DNA from: Ciona savignyi
Taxonomy: Eukaryota > Chordata > Ascidiacea > Phlebobranchia > Cionidae
DNA length: 64,000 nt
Assembly: GCA_000149265.1 (NCBI GenBank)
Contig: CH003124.1
Span: forward strand, 58,846-122,845
Reading direction: 5' to 3'
Shown here: one piece after another, positions 1-10,124 of the stretch
How positions within the stretch are numbered: the first letter of the stretch is position 1
How the letters are laid out: each line of letters starts with the position of its first letter
Notes under the pieces: model-generated
The model's input: the letters and a program-made list of their open reading frames with translations, nothing else
Databases searched by the model: none
What the model was told of the DNA's origin: nothing
Position numbers and translations under genes: made by a program

Positions 1-287
1 AGCTCATTCAGGGGTAGGGCTAATCCAAAGTCCTGAGTTCAATTCTCACCTTAGGGTATATATCTGGTGTCACGTTGTAGGACATTATATTGTCCCTGAT
101 TGTTATTAAACTAAAATTAATTAAATTTAGGTAACAACATTTTTTTTTTTTTTTAAATAATAAAAATGTCCTGATAAAAAGGTAGGATATACCATTGCTT
201 CTTGTTTTTGTATGATGATTAGTTTGTAGTTCAGACACACTATTAGTTCAAACACACAAATCATCCGATCATAAAACCGACATTCAG

Positions 288-3200
288 GAAAAAGTGGTTG
301 AAGAAACCCCACAAGTATCGCAACCCGACAAATCAGCTCAGCCATCGAATTACTTCAGCATTGATGAATACCTCGAGTTCTTGGATAACACAATCGATGA
401 CTTGCAACCACAAGTCGTGGAACAAATGGTATGTTTGTCTGGTGTCTGGTTAATATGGTTACTTGGTGTCTGGTTAATATGGTTACTTGGTGTCTGGTTA
501 ATATGGTTACTTGGTGTCTGGTTAATATGGTTACTTGGTGTCTGGTTAATATGGTTACTTGGTGTCTGGTTAATATGGTCATCTGGTGTCTGTCTGGTTA
601 ATATGTTCACTTGGCGTCTGGTTAATATGGACATTTCACATTGTTAAATTATTATTGACCCATGGTTTAAAGAGTTAAATTAATATGGGACAATTTTTTC
701 ACCTTTAATGTAATATGGACCTGTTTTTACAGTTAAATTAATATAAGCCAATGTGTTTTTTCACCATTAAATTGATATCTGACAATTGGTTGTGCGTTTT
801 TTTGTCCCTCGCGTTTCCCATTTCCGGGGATAAACAGAATTATCCTGTCCTAACTATATGTATATGTACATTGTACAGGTATCCAGGTTTTTTGAATACA
901 AGTAATATTACCAACCTCACTAATGCGTTATATAAAATACTTTTTGGCCTTAAGGAATAATTTTTATCATGTTTTTTTCTTTTTTAGCCACCGAACCAAG
1001 ACAATGTTATTGGGGGATTGGTTGACCTTGTGGAAAATGGAGGAAATACCGTCACAGTGGATGAAACTGTAAGTTTGCTCAACTTGAGTTCAAATACATT
1101 TTCTAACCTATGCATGAGCCATAGTCTCGTCAAGAATTACAAAGTGTGAATTAGTTGAAGATTTTAATAAGAAATATACAACCTTACATATGGCTCTACA
1201 TATACCCAGGTTTTGCTAACAGTTAAATAATAAAAACGAAAATAGAAATGTTTACAGTTTCATGACAATTGCTTGTTAGTTTCAAATTATGGTCGATTAA
1301 AATTAAAATTTCTAAATTTTACTATTTTTTCTTCAATGTCAGATCTCGTCAGACAGGGTAATGTCCAAACTAAAATTTGTTGAACACATTTTTCCAACAA
1401 AAATTTTGTTGACAAAAAAATTAAATATTATATATGCTCATTCTGCAACATATTTACAATCCTAGTTTTATTATGCACATACCTATTAAATATAAACAAT
1501 CTCTTCTTTAACTTTATGTATCTTAGACACAACTAAACTTTTAGCTAAATTAAATTTTTAAATTTAAATTACTCACTAATTAGACTGATGTCTTTAATTA
1601 TTTGGAGAAGTACAAATTCATCATACACATGTGTTAAACAAATAACAATGTATATAGCCTTTTTGGGACAGTTGTAATTTGAACGTACTTGTAAGCGGTC
1701 GTATCCTGCTATGGTATTAACGAATACAGGTCTTATACACGAACCCTAGAATTGTTACATATACAGTATACACCTCTGCAATTCAAACTTTTATTTGTAT
1801 TTATTAGTTCCATCATGCAAAATGCGTATTAACACACATAATTACTTCAGCCTGAAGATATATGGCAAGACATCGCCAACTTATCTGAGTTGACTGGAAT
1901 CGATTTGAACGGTTCCAGACAGACAGACCCAGTTCACACTCTTATTAACTCCAATGTCAGGTAACAATATGTTTTTTGTAGTCAATATTTTTACATTAAT
2001 GTCGTCTTAAGCCTCAATGCCATTTAAGTTTTAAGGTTACAATGTTTTTTGTTATTTATTCTCACATAGATACCATTTTAAGCCCCAGTTTGCTCCAAAT
2101 CCTTACAAAACCTGACGCAAATAGATCTTCACAAAACTTGACCTAAAGATCTAAATCGTTAAATATAACAATTTGATTTAGTACTTAGATTTGCATATGG
2201 GTAAATTATCTAGCTGTTAAAGCACACATTTAAAAGTATTATACAAGCTTACTACAAGCTAAAAGATGTGTTAAAAAAACCCCACAAAAGTTAAATATTG
2301 CTTACGGAGTTAAAAAAAATACAACTTGTTATAATTATTCAACAGTTTTTAAAGTTGTATTATAGAAGTTAAAAAAACACAAATTTAGGTTATATGAAAG
2401 GTTTTGGGTAACAGATTAAAAAATGTGTTAAAGGAGTTACAAAACCTATTTTGTTAAAAATCGTGTTGCAGGAGTTTTATGTAATGTTTTTTACCATCCC
2501 CCAGCCTCACAAACGCCAGTGTTGAGTTGAACCAACTACAACCGAACATCAACCAGCCATTTCAACCACAAGTCTTGGATAATGTCAACAACAATTATAA
2601 CAAAACACTCAATTATGAACCAGGTAATGCAATTATTATAAACTTACAATTATTTATATTTATATGGTAAAGTTTTTACATTATCTTTTTATATGGTTAA
2701 ACATTTTTATCTTTACATTTATTAAGCCGGTACAACATTAAGAGGTTATTTTATTAGCTGCATGTCAGTGCTGGAAAAAGACAATGCAATGGGGACATTT
2801 ATTGTCAATTATATTTTTAATGTTTAAAAGTATCGATTTTGGGGGTAACCATGCACATTTTACTGGAATCATCAATGTAAATAAACATTGTTAATATGGC
2901 GATATTTTTTCCAGTACTGCCACTGAAAAACCGCCTAAAATTATTAAAATTATTTTTAACCCTTTAACATCCTAACCCAAATTCCAGAACAACCATTCGT
3001 CACACGACCATGTAACGTGTACGAAACACCAGCGTACAACCAGTTTGGTCCATACGGGGAACCAGCGTATGGTTCCCCACCATACAACCCCATGAATGGT
3101 GAAGATGGCACTCCCATGGATACAGTTCTATCACCAGGGATGCCAACCCCAACATTTAATAACTTCCAGGTCCATTTCATGTTTCTTGTGTTTTTTATAA

Positions 3201-6200
3201 TAGTTTTAATTTTGGTTTTATTACAAGTTAATCATAGTTATCTTTCAAACTTAATTTTGAGTTCACTTTTTAAAAGGTTTATAAACTATTTTTTTTAATA
3301 TTTTTGATAAGTAATTTGCTGTAGGAACCCATGGATTTAATATATTATGGATTTAGAATTTTAGATAAGACTTTAAAAATATTCTCCAAAATTAACATTT
3401 ACTTTAGGCACTCATGGATAGTAATACTTAAATTTAAATTTCACTTTTAGAAGATTTTTAAAAATTATTTATGAAAATATCCTAAAATAACATTCATTTT
3501 GATGTAGGAATGTTTTCAGTAATGCATGGATTTAAATTCACTTTTCAAAAGAATTTCAAACCTTTTTTTAAAAAATATCCTAAAATAACATTTTAACTTA
3601 ATCCAGGTCCTTGTTTAACTTTATTATTATGTTTTTTTTTAAATATCCCAAAATAATGTTTTATGTAAATTTTAACTTAATTATTTTTTTAAAATATCAA
3701 CGTTTCATGTAAATTTTAACTTAATTAATTTTTTTAAATAACAATTCATGTAAATAACGTTCACCTCATGATCCAGGCCCCCATGGAAACAGGGGATTCC
3801 CGGTCATACGGGGGTTCCAGCCCCATGATGGGGTTTCCAGCGGAACCGGGGCAGATGATATTCGACGGGGCGACCAATATGAATGAGATGTTGAACGATA
3901 TCATTAATATCAACTCAACAAACCAAGTTTACGGGAATAAAATGGTGCGTGGTGTTTCATGTGCATTATTTCATATTTAATAATTCTAATGTTTTCTATT
4001 TCAATAAATAATTATATTTATTTTTTACTCTGAAAATTTTTTATTATATTTAGTTTTTATTTAAATAAAATTATTTTATTATATTTTTTTCTTTTTGACC
4101 AGAATTATTTTATTACTGTATAAGTTTATTAAATTCTTTTATTTTTCAACAAAATCATTTTATTCTTGTAATATTTTAATATATCCATTTTCAAAAGAAT
4201 AATTTTATTATACAACAAATTACATTTTCTATTTCAATATAATCATTTTATTATATTTATTTTCTATTTTATTCTTGTAATATTTTAATATTTCCATTTT
4301 CCACAAAATAATTTTATTACACAACAAATTACATTTTCTATTTCAATATAATCATTTTATTCCTTTTCTATTTCACCAGAATCCAGATTTCATGAATATC
4401 AACCAAGCCCCTTATATTCCACCCCCTTTGAACTCTTCACCCCCTCCGCTGGTCACTTTTCTTGATGATTCCAACCCACTAGTGGGCAGCAGCTCCAATG
4501 AAAGTTGCGACTCTGACTCTGGAGTCTCTATGGAACAAAGTCCACAATGTAAGGACATCTAGCTTGTTTGTATGTTTAAGTTAATATATCCTGTGAATGG
4601 GAAAACCAAGGGGGTTAACACACGGGCAATCGTCAGATCACCTCACGTCCACTGTCGGGTTATCGGAGCTATTGCAGTGTGTTCTGCATAGGATAGGATA
4701 TTCATCTTTATTCCCGTGAATGGGAAAACCAAGTGGGTTAACACATGGGCAATCGTCAGATCACCTCACGTCCACTGCCCAGTTACTAAAGTTATATTAC
4801 AGTGTGTTGTTGGTAATCATTCCTTGAGTTTACTTCCACTTATAATACATGGTGTTTTTCTACTTAAGAACGAGGTCAATTTTACGATGAATTATTAATA
4901 TTTCTCTCAAATAAACCTAATTTATTGTCTAGCATGCTTACCACACCCATCTACACATACTGTGCATACTTTCAATTTCAACTCATATCTACCTTGTGTT
5001 GCAGCATTTTACATGGGAAACCAGAGAATGGGACGACACAGCATAGAGCCAGGTGATATGTTGTGCCAGTTTTTTTGCTTTAAAATCACCCCCCTTGTTT
5101 CTTACCATTACTACTATGTAACAACCTGTTTTAAAAGTTGCTGGGGATGGTTCGATCATAATAATTTGTTTATTTTTAATTATTCTAAAATCAGTCATTT
5201 TAAAACTAGAATTTTAAACCGCTCTGAAAAAAACAAGCACGGCAAGCAAAAATCAATTTTTCAAACTAAATAATGAAAAAAAATCACTGTTAACTAATTT
5301 TTTTAACACTTTCCCATGTGAGGTCTTAATTTTTATTTGCTCCAATCACAAATTATTCCCAAATAATTTTCCATTCAAATATTGCTACCAAAATGAACAA
5401 TATGGCATCATTTCTTGATCAACGCCATTTATTCTGAATTTGTAAATACCATATTTTTAAACCAAAATAAGAGAATAGAAACCAACCAATAACATATGCA
5501 ACCGGTTTGCTATAATATTTGATTTGTTACACATTATATTAACTCTTTTATCCCTTCATCTCCAGAGCCAGTTTTACTTGATCAGTCATTCCAAAGGAAT
5601 AAAATGAAATCTATTAATCATAACCACACTTATGATGGGACAGTGGGGAAACCAAAAACAACAAAAAAGTAAGTAGCGCATCATGTCTGCAGTGTTGCTC
5701 ACTCAATTTACCTATTTGGTCACCAAACTTACTGTTATTAGATCAGTGTTTCCCAACCAAGGGTAGTAAGAAAAAAACGTCTAATAAATTTGTTTGCGGC
5801 TGATTAAAAATTAAAAACTTTTTTGCGTCTGTAATTCGCCCAGTCGATTTCATGTACGCCCGGCTAATACTGGTCCACTGCCCCCATAAAAAAAGAGAAA
5901 CCATCCAATAAATTTTTTTGGGGGATGATTAAAAAATACAATTAAAAATTTTTTGGGCTGTAATTACACCGAGTAGATTTTATATGCAACACATGAACAC
6001 TGGTTCTATTTTTTCTGCGTTTTATTTAAATTAAACATTTTTTTGTGGTCGTTTAAAAAATAAATTAATTTTTTGTTTGTAATTACACCAGTATTTTTTG
6101 TCAGTAATAACACCAGTATTTTCATCAACCCCCAACTAATTTTCCTACCTCCATAGAAAGGAGAAGCCGTCGAACAGCCGCGAATCGCGTGACGAGAAGA

Positions 6201-8107
6201 AAGCTCGCGAGTTGAACATCCCATTCACGTTGGACGAGATCGTTATGTCCCCCGTGGAGGAATACAACGAGATGTTGGTTCGAACCCCACTCACTGCCGC
6301 ACAGCAAGCTCTCATCAAGGATATCAGGCGCAGGGGGAAGAATAAGGTTGGTTGGGTTTTTACTGTGGGTGGTGTGTTTTAATATTATACTGTGCTTGTG
6401 GCATGGAATTAAAACGCTATTAGAAGTACTGGTATCTATTAAAATAGTATCAATAGAAACTGGTATCTACTTAAAATGACTAAAAGTAAGAGTTGGAAAT
6501 GCAAGGAATGTCATTGCCTGTTTAATCAATCGTCGAATAGTTGAACGGGTAATAGTTGGGTTTTTTACTGTGGGTGCTGTTTTTTAATATTATATGTGCT
6601 TATGACATATGATAGGATAGGATATTCATGTTTATCCCTGTGGATTAGAAAACCAAGCTGGTAAACACACGGGCAATCGTCAGATCACCTTGCACGCAGA
6701 CGAAAGAATAAGGAGGGGTTTGGGGTTCACTATTATACTGTGCTTGTGGCCACTACTAGAAGTACTGGTATCTACTAAAATAATCAATAGATACCGGTAT
6801 TTAGTAAAAATTACTAAAAGTGTAAGTTGGAAAACGCAAGGGCTGCTATTAAGTGTGTAATCCTTACGTGATTGAAAAGTGTTGTGTTGATTTGGTGGAA
6901 CACATTAATCTTCTGCCTTTATGTAATGCATGCTAGGCATCTTTCCAAATAACACAACCAACTAGAACAGTTTTGAACCTGAAACCCTTCGGCTGAAAGA
7001 TGATGCACTAACCCACCAAGCTAATCGGTTGGCAGTGGGGGTTGTGAGTGTTGAGTGGAGAAACTAAAAGAAAGGAAAGCGGGAAGGAGGGAAACTGCAC
7101 ATTAAAATAAAGAATATGACATTACAGTTAGTTTTAAACATGTGGTTGGAGTTAGGGTTAGTTCTGGGGTCGAGATAAGTGTATAGAGCAGGGTTTAAAT
7201 TAGTTTTCGTAGTTTTAGTGAGCAGTTTCCCTTCTTTTAGTGTTGCCCTTGTAAAGTGACAATGCCAATTAAGTGGGGGTTGTGATTTCCAGGTGGCAGC
7301 TCAGAACTGCCGGAAACGCAAGATCGACACGATATCCACAATGGAAGAGGACGTTGACATCCTCCGAGTGCGGAAGACAGATCTGGAGTTGGAACAAGAT
7401 GACTTGGAACTCACCAAAGAGGAATTGAAGACTCGATACAATGCGCTCTACCAGCAGGTGTGGTTGGTTGGCAGTGCTCTGTGTGTGGATGGTGTTGTGG
7501 TAACACACGGGTAATCGGCAGATCACCTCGCGTCCACCGTCGGGTTACCGGAGCTATTGCAGTGTGTTTTTTTTCATATACTTCTTATAGGATAGGATAT
7601 TCATGTTTATCCTTGTGAATTGGAAAACCAAGGGGGTTAGCAAACGGGCAATCGTCAGATCACCTCGCGCCCACTGTCGGGTTACCGGAGCTATTGCACT
7701 GTATTGTGTATGTTTCACACGTACCTTTAACTTAGTAGAACCCATTAAGAAAAAGATAAGCACAAAATTTTGTGCAAAAAAGGACAAAAATCACTCTATA
7801 ACCTGTTGTACTCACCGTGCATTTAGATATTCCGTTGTGCTGTGTATGATTAAGACGTTCCTTTAATATAGCAGAACCCATCAAGAGAAAGGGTAGCACA
7901 AAATTTGGTGCACAAATGGACAAAAACCTCTTATTTTAGATATTCCGTTCGCTCCGAGATGACGCCGGCCGACCATACGACCCATCGCGCTACGCACTCG
8001 AGCAAGTGCAAGGAGCCGTCCTTCTCGTGCCAAGCAACATGAGCAGTAATGGTGGTGTGGATGGCGATTTCGACTTCTCCAAGGTTAAAATGGAGAAAAG
8101 GGAATAA
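288..8107 (+). CDS. nfe2l: CNC-bZIP transcription factor, NF-E2/NRF family (5'-partial, 12 exons)
   Basis: Exons: 288-428, 988-1068, 1851-1960, 2505-2623, 2988-3169, 3777-3944, 4380-4548, 5005-5052, 5566-5668, 6157-6346, 7293-7457, 7940-8107. All junctions have AG/GT and matching phases and give 547 residues to the TAA; the start codon is left of the window. The last three exons are diagnostic: a CNC block (ELNIPFTLDEIV..PVEEYNEML), the basic region RRRGKNKVAAQNCRKRK, a leucine zipper, and the C-terminal tail RSLRDDAGRPYDPSRYALEQ typical of NF-E2 and NRF1-3. Residues near 76-88 (EDIWQDIANLSEL) resemble the WQEIMSITELQ activation segment of p45 NF-E2. Exon 7 carries SDSGVSMEQSP, like the beta-TrCP degron of NRF2. 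By family, it binds antioxidant or Maf recognition elements as a heterodimer with a small Maf and acts in the nucleus. No ETGE KEAP1 motif is visible; it could lie upstream. The exon 5 donor (GTCCAT) is weak. Probably the single pre-duplication CNC gene of the genome. Confidence 0.93.
441..632 (+). repeat. 24-bp tandem repeat in first visible intron
   Basis: About seven to eight head-to-tail copies of a unit reading GGTGTCTGGTTAATATGGTT plus four bases, starting 12 bases after the donor at 428/429. The later copies are degenerate. All long open frames here come from the repeat because the unit length is a multiple of three. Confidence 0.9.
4515..4529 (+). other. nfe2l: DSGVS phosphodegron motif in the CNC factor
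   Basis: Codons for D-S-G-V-S within the context CDSDSGVSMEQSPQ. The NRF2 Neh6 domain has SDSGIS in the same region of the protein, bound by beta-TrCP after GSK3 phosphorylation. The match to DSGxS plus a downstream SP is seen directly; use as a degron in this animal is inferred. Confidence 0.6.
4586..4812 (-). mobile_element. SINE-A, two partial copies in tandem
   Basis: Two tail-half copies, each starting near CCGTGAATGGGAAAACCAAG and running through GGGCAATCGTCAGATCACCT to the TTACAGTGTGTTGTT region. Both lack the tRNA-like head. Confidence 0.8.
6157..6346 (+). CDS. nfe2l: Exon with CNC domain and start of the basic region
   Basis: The first base completes the codon begun at 5668. The exon encodes a Lys/Arg/Glu-rich linker, then ELNIPFTLDEIVMSPVEEYN and the helix LTAAQQALIKDIRRRGKNK, which is the CNC homology block immediately before the DNA-contacting basic helix. 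The exon ends at codon AAG, followed by the donor GTTGGT. The split of the basic region after RRRGKNK is typical of this family. Confidence 0.93.
6610..6700 (-). mobile_element. SINE-A tail fragment
   Basis: It starts GATAGGATATTCATGTTTAT and ends at CAGATCACCT. It is truncated before the central part of the element. Confidence 0.75.
7062..7256. mobile_element. Foldback/MITE-like element with GGGAAGGAGGGAAACTGC ends
   Basis: The left end reads GCGGGAAGGAGGGAAACTGC. The right end is its approximate reverse complement, GAGCAGTTTCCCTTCTTTTAGTGTTGCCC. The interior carries the family string GTTAGGGTTAGTTCTGGGG. It sits in the intron before the zipper exon and has no coding potential. At least four more copies lie in the window. 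Confidence 0.75.
7293..7457 (+). CDS. nfe2l: Exon with bZIP basic region and leucine zipper
   Basis: Fifty-five codons in phase 0, from acceptor TTTCCAG to donor GTGTGG. It begins VAAQNCRKRK, the invariant asparagine, cysteine and arginine signature of CNC-bZIP DNA binding, and continues into an acidic heptad-repeat coiled coil ending NALYQQ. By family, the zipper pairs with a small Maf protein. Confidence 0.94.
7495..7750 (-). mobile_element. SINE-A, partial copies
   Basis: A fragment (7495-7575) is followed by a longer copy (7587-7750) with tail, TCGGGTTACCGGAGCTATTG core and TAGTAGAACCCATTA. It lies in the last intron of the CNC factor gene. Confidence 0.8.
7940..8107 (+). CDS. nfe2l: Terminal exon, NRF/NF-E2 C-terminal (Neh3-like) tail
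   Basis: Fifty-six codons including TAA. The segment RSLRDDAGRPYDPSRYALEQ and then GAVLLVPS matches the conserved C-terminal tail of NF-E2 and NRF factors (Neh3 region in NRF2). The end, DFDFSKVKMEKRE, is specific to this protein. The acceptor is TTATTTTAG. Confidence 0.92.
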   Translation: MFRSLRDDAGRPYDPSRYALEQVQGAVLLVPSNMSSNGGVDGDFDFSKVKMEKRE

Positions 8108-8255
8108 AGAACCGACCTTTAACTCTGTACAGCGAACATAGTGGTACTGCGTTGTTTCAAACTAACAGTTGTGAACGATTCCTTCGTGTAAATTATTTAA
8201 CTCCTTTTTGTTCCGTTTCTGTTCAAGAAGTTCCGATTTCCTTCCAAATAACCCG

Positions 8256-8362
8256 GTTTCAGGCGCCACCGTGTGGGAAATAATTTGTTCTTTCGGGCGC
8301 CACCGTGTGGGGAATAATTCGTTCTTTCAGGCGCCACCTTGTGGGAACTGATTCATTCAACT
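8256..8362 (+). repeat. Three copies of a ~36-bp repeat in the CNC-factor 3' UTR
   Basis: Three near-identical copies containing GGCGCCACCGTGTGGG followed by an A/T-rich stretch ending TTCTTTC. They lie about 150-250 bases past the stop codon and so probably in the transcribed 3' UTR. The third copy has CTTGTGGG in place of CGTGTGGG. Confidence 0.75.
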
Positions 8363-8854
8363 TAATATCTTCGTCGTCTCTTTCTTTATACTTTGTTAGC
8401 AAGTTTAGTTTCCTATTTTCACAGTTTATTTTATGATCAGTCTTTTAAAATTGGCAAAAAGGGAAAATTAAAGTTCTCGCTTACTTTATAATCTGTCGTT
8501 TTTACTTTCTTAAGCTGAACTGAATAATTATGGGATGCTGTCTTATTTTTCAACAACCAACAGCCTTTTTAATATGTTCCCCGTGTAAATGCGATATTTC
8601 TATTTCTTATTATATTCTGGTTGTACATTTTGTAGCGAAAACTTACGAACATACAAATCAGAAAATCGTGGTTTATTATCTGGCTCTTCAAATAGGTACA
8701 AAGTCGACTGGATAGAATATTCATATTTATCCCTGTGAGAGGGAAAAGTCCAGTTTAGAACCTTCAACCCTTCGTCTAAATGGCGACGCACAAACCCAAA
8801 ATCTCTAGTCGAACGAGGTTTTCAAAGGGCGGCTGCTACTTTAATGAGTTTTAC

Positions 8855-9065
8855 ATCATGTTTGTGCCCGAGAATGGGAAAACCAAGGGGGTTAAATCAT
8901 TGGCAATCGTTAGATCACCTCGCGCCCACCGTCGGGTTTCGGGAGCTATGGCAGTGTGTTGTGTATGATACACACGTTTCTTTAATTTGGTAGAACCAAT
9001 TGATTCGGTGGGTTCAGGCAATGTCCGTTAAGTGCCTTGCCCAAGGACACAACCGACTAGCTAGC
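8855..9065 (-). mobile_element. SINE-A, lacking most of the head
   Basis: It runs from the tail (GAATGGGAAAACCAAGGGGG) through the core to GACACAACCGACTAGCTAGC. It lies just 3' of the CNC factor gene; another degraded piece is at 8705-8755. Confidence 0.8.
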
Positions 9066-9139
9066 GACCAAAAAATGGACAGTTGTTTTGGAAGTTAAAT
9101 GGAAGTAGTTTATGGGCTTGTTAGATCCTGTTTTTTTCT

Positions 9140-9410
9140 TAAAGAGTAAAACACAAGAACGTTACCAATCGGGCAATCATCAGATCACGTCGGGCTACCG
9201 GAGCTATTGCAGTGTGTTGTGTATTTTGATTGGGACGGTTCCTAAATTTTAGTAGAACTTATTAATTTACTGTTTTTGGGCAATATCCACTTATTTTCTT
9301 GACTCAGGTGACTGCAACCTTTACAACACAACCAAGTAGCTAGTGACCGGTTTAAACCTTTTGACTGAATGGCGACGCATTAACCCACCACGCTAATCGG
9401 TCGAATGTTT
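9140..9410 (-). mobile_element. SINE-A, degraded near full-length copy
   Basis: The core CTACCGGAGCTATTGCAGTG and the head end (GGCGACGCATTAACCCACCA, then TAATCGGTCG) are present, with several small deletions. Confidence 0.7.
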
Positions 9411-9489
9411 ACCGTTGACATTAACGGTTTTTTTATTTAGTCAAAAAAGTTTGACTCGAATTTTCAAAGGACTCAAGTCAAGCATAAAG

Positions 9490-9770
9490 TAGTCATGTTT
9501 ATCCCTGTAAATGGAAAAATCAAGGGGTTAACACACGGACAATCGTCAGTTCACCTCGCGCCCATCGTCGGGTTACCGGAGCTATTGCAGTGTGTTGTGT
9601 AATATCTATTTGGATCAATATGTATAGTTATAGGATAGGATATTCATGTTCATCCCCGTGAATGGAAAAAACCAATGGGGTTAACATACGGGCAATTATC
9701 AGATCACCTCGCACCCTGTCAAGTTACCGGAGCTATTGCAGTATGTTGTGTATGATTCAGACAAGACCTT
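9490..9770 (-). mobile_element. SINE-A, two tail-half copies
   Basis: Copies at about 9490-9605 and 9630-9770 each contain the tail and GGTTACCGGAGCTATTGCAG, then stop near TATGATT. They are in the same orientation and adjacent, so probably a local duplication or nested insertion. Confidence 0.75.
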
Positions 9771-10077
9771 GTAAATTCCGACTCCGGTCATTACAACAAC
9801 TGTATAAATCAGTGTTTGGTTACTGTGTCGAAACTCAACGCATTATTAACTATGCATGTGAACGGCGAGACGGCGTGTGAATAATTAATGTAGATATTAA
9901 ACCTGGTGCCGTCTGATTGACCCTAAAACAAACGGATCCAAATTCCGTTCATTAATTATTAATAACAACGTCAACACGCAGTGACTTATTCCTATGGGGT
10001 TTGCGTCAGGCAGGCAGGAATACCGGATCGCTGTGACTTAGGGCAATCACCATCGCTTGTATATAAAGTGCATATTT

Positions 10078-10124
10078 GGGTTCTACTAAAACTGAAGGAA
10101 TATTTCAATCATACACAACACACT
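10078..10124 (+). mobile_element. SINE-A fragment from which the 49-bp array starts
   Basis: The sequence GGTTCTACTAAA..GAAGGAA..ATCATACACAACACACTG matches the SINE-A centre in + orientation. At the point where other copies continue CAATAGCTCCGGTAAC, this one passes directly into the first 49-bp repeat unit. Confidence 0.75.

Noticed and set aside
294-647. 117-residue plus-strand frame as a gene
   Set aside because: Only the first part (to 428) is a CNC-factor exon; the rest is translated 24-bp intron repeat.
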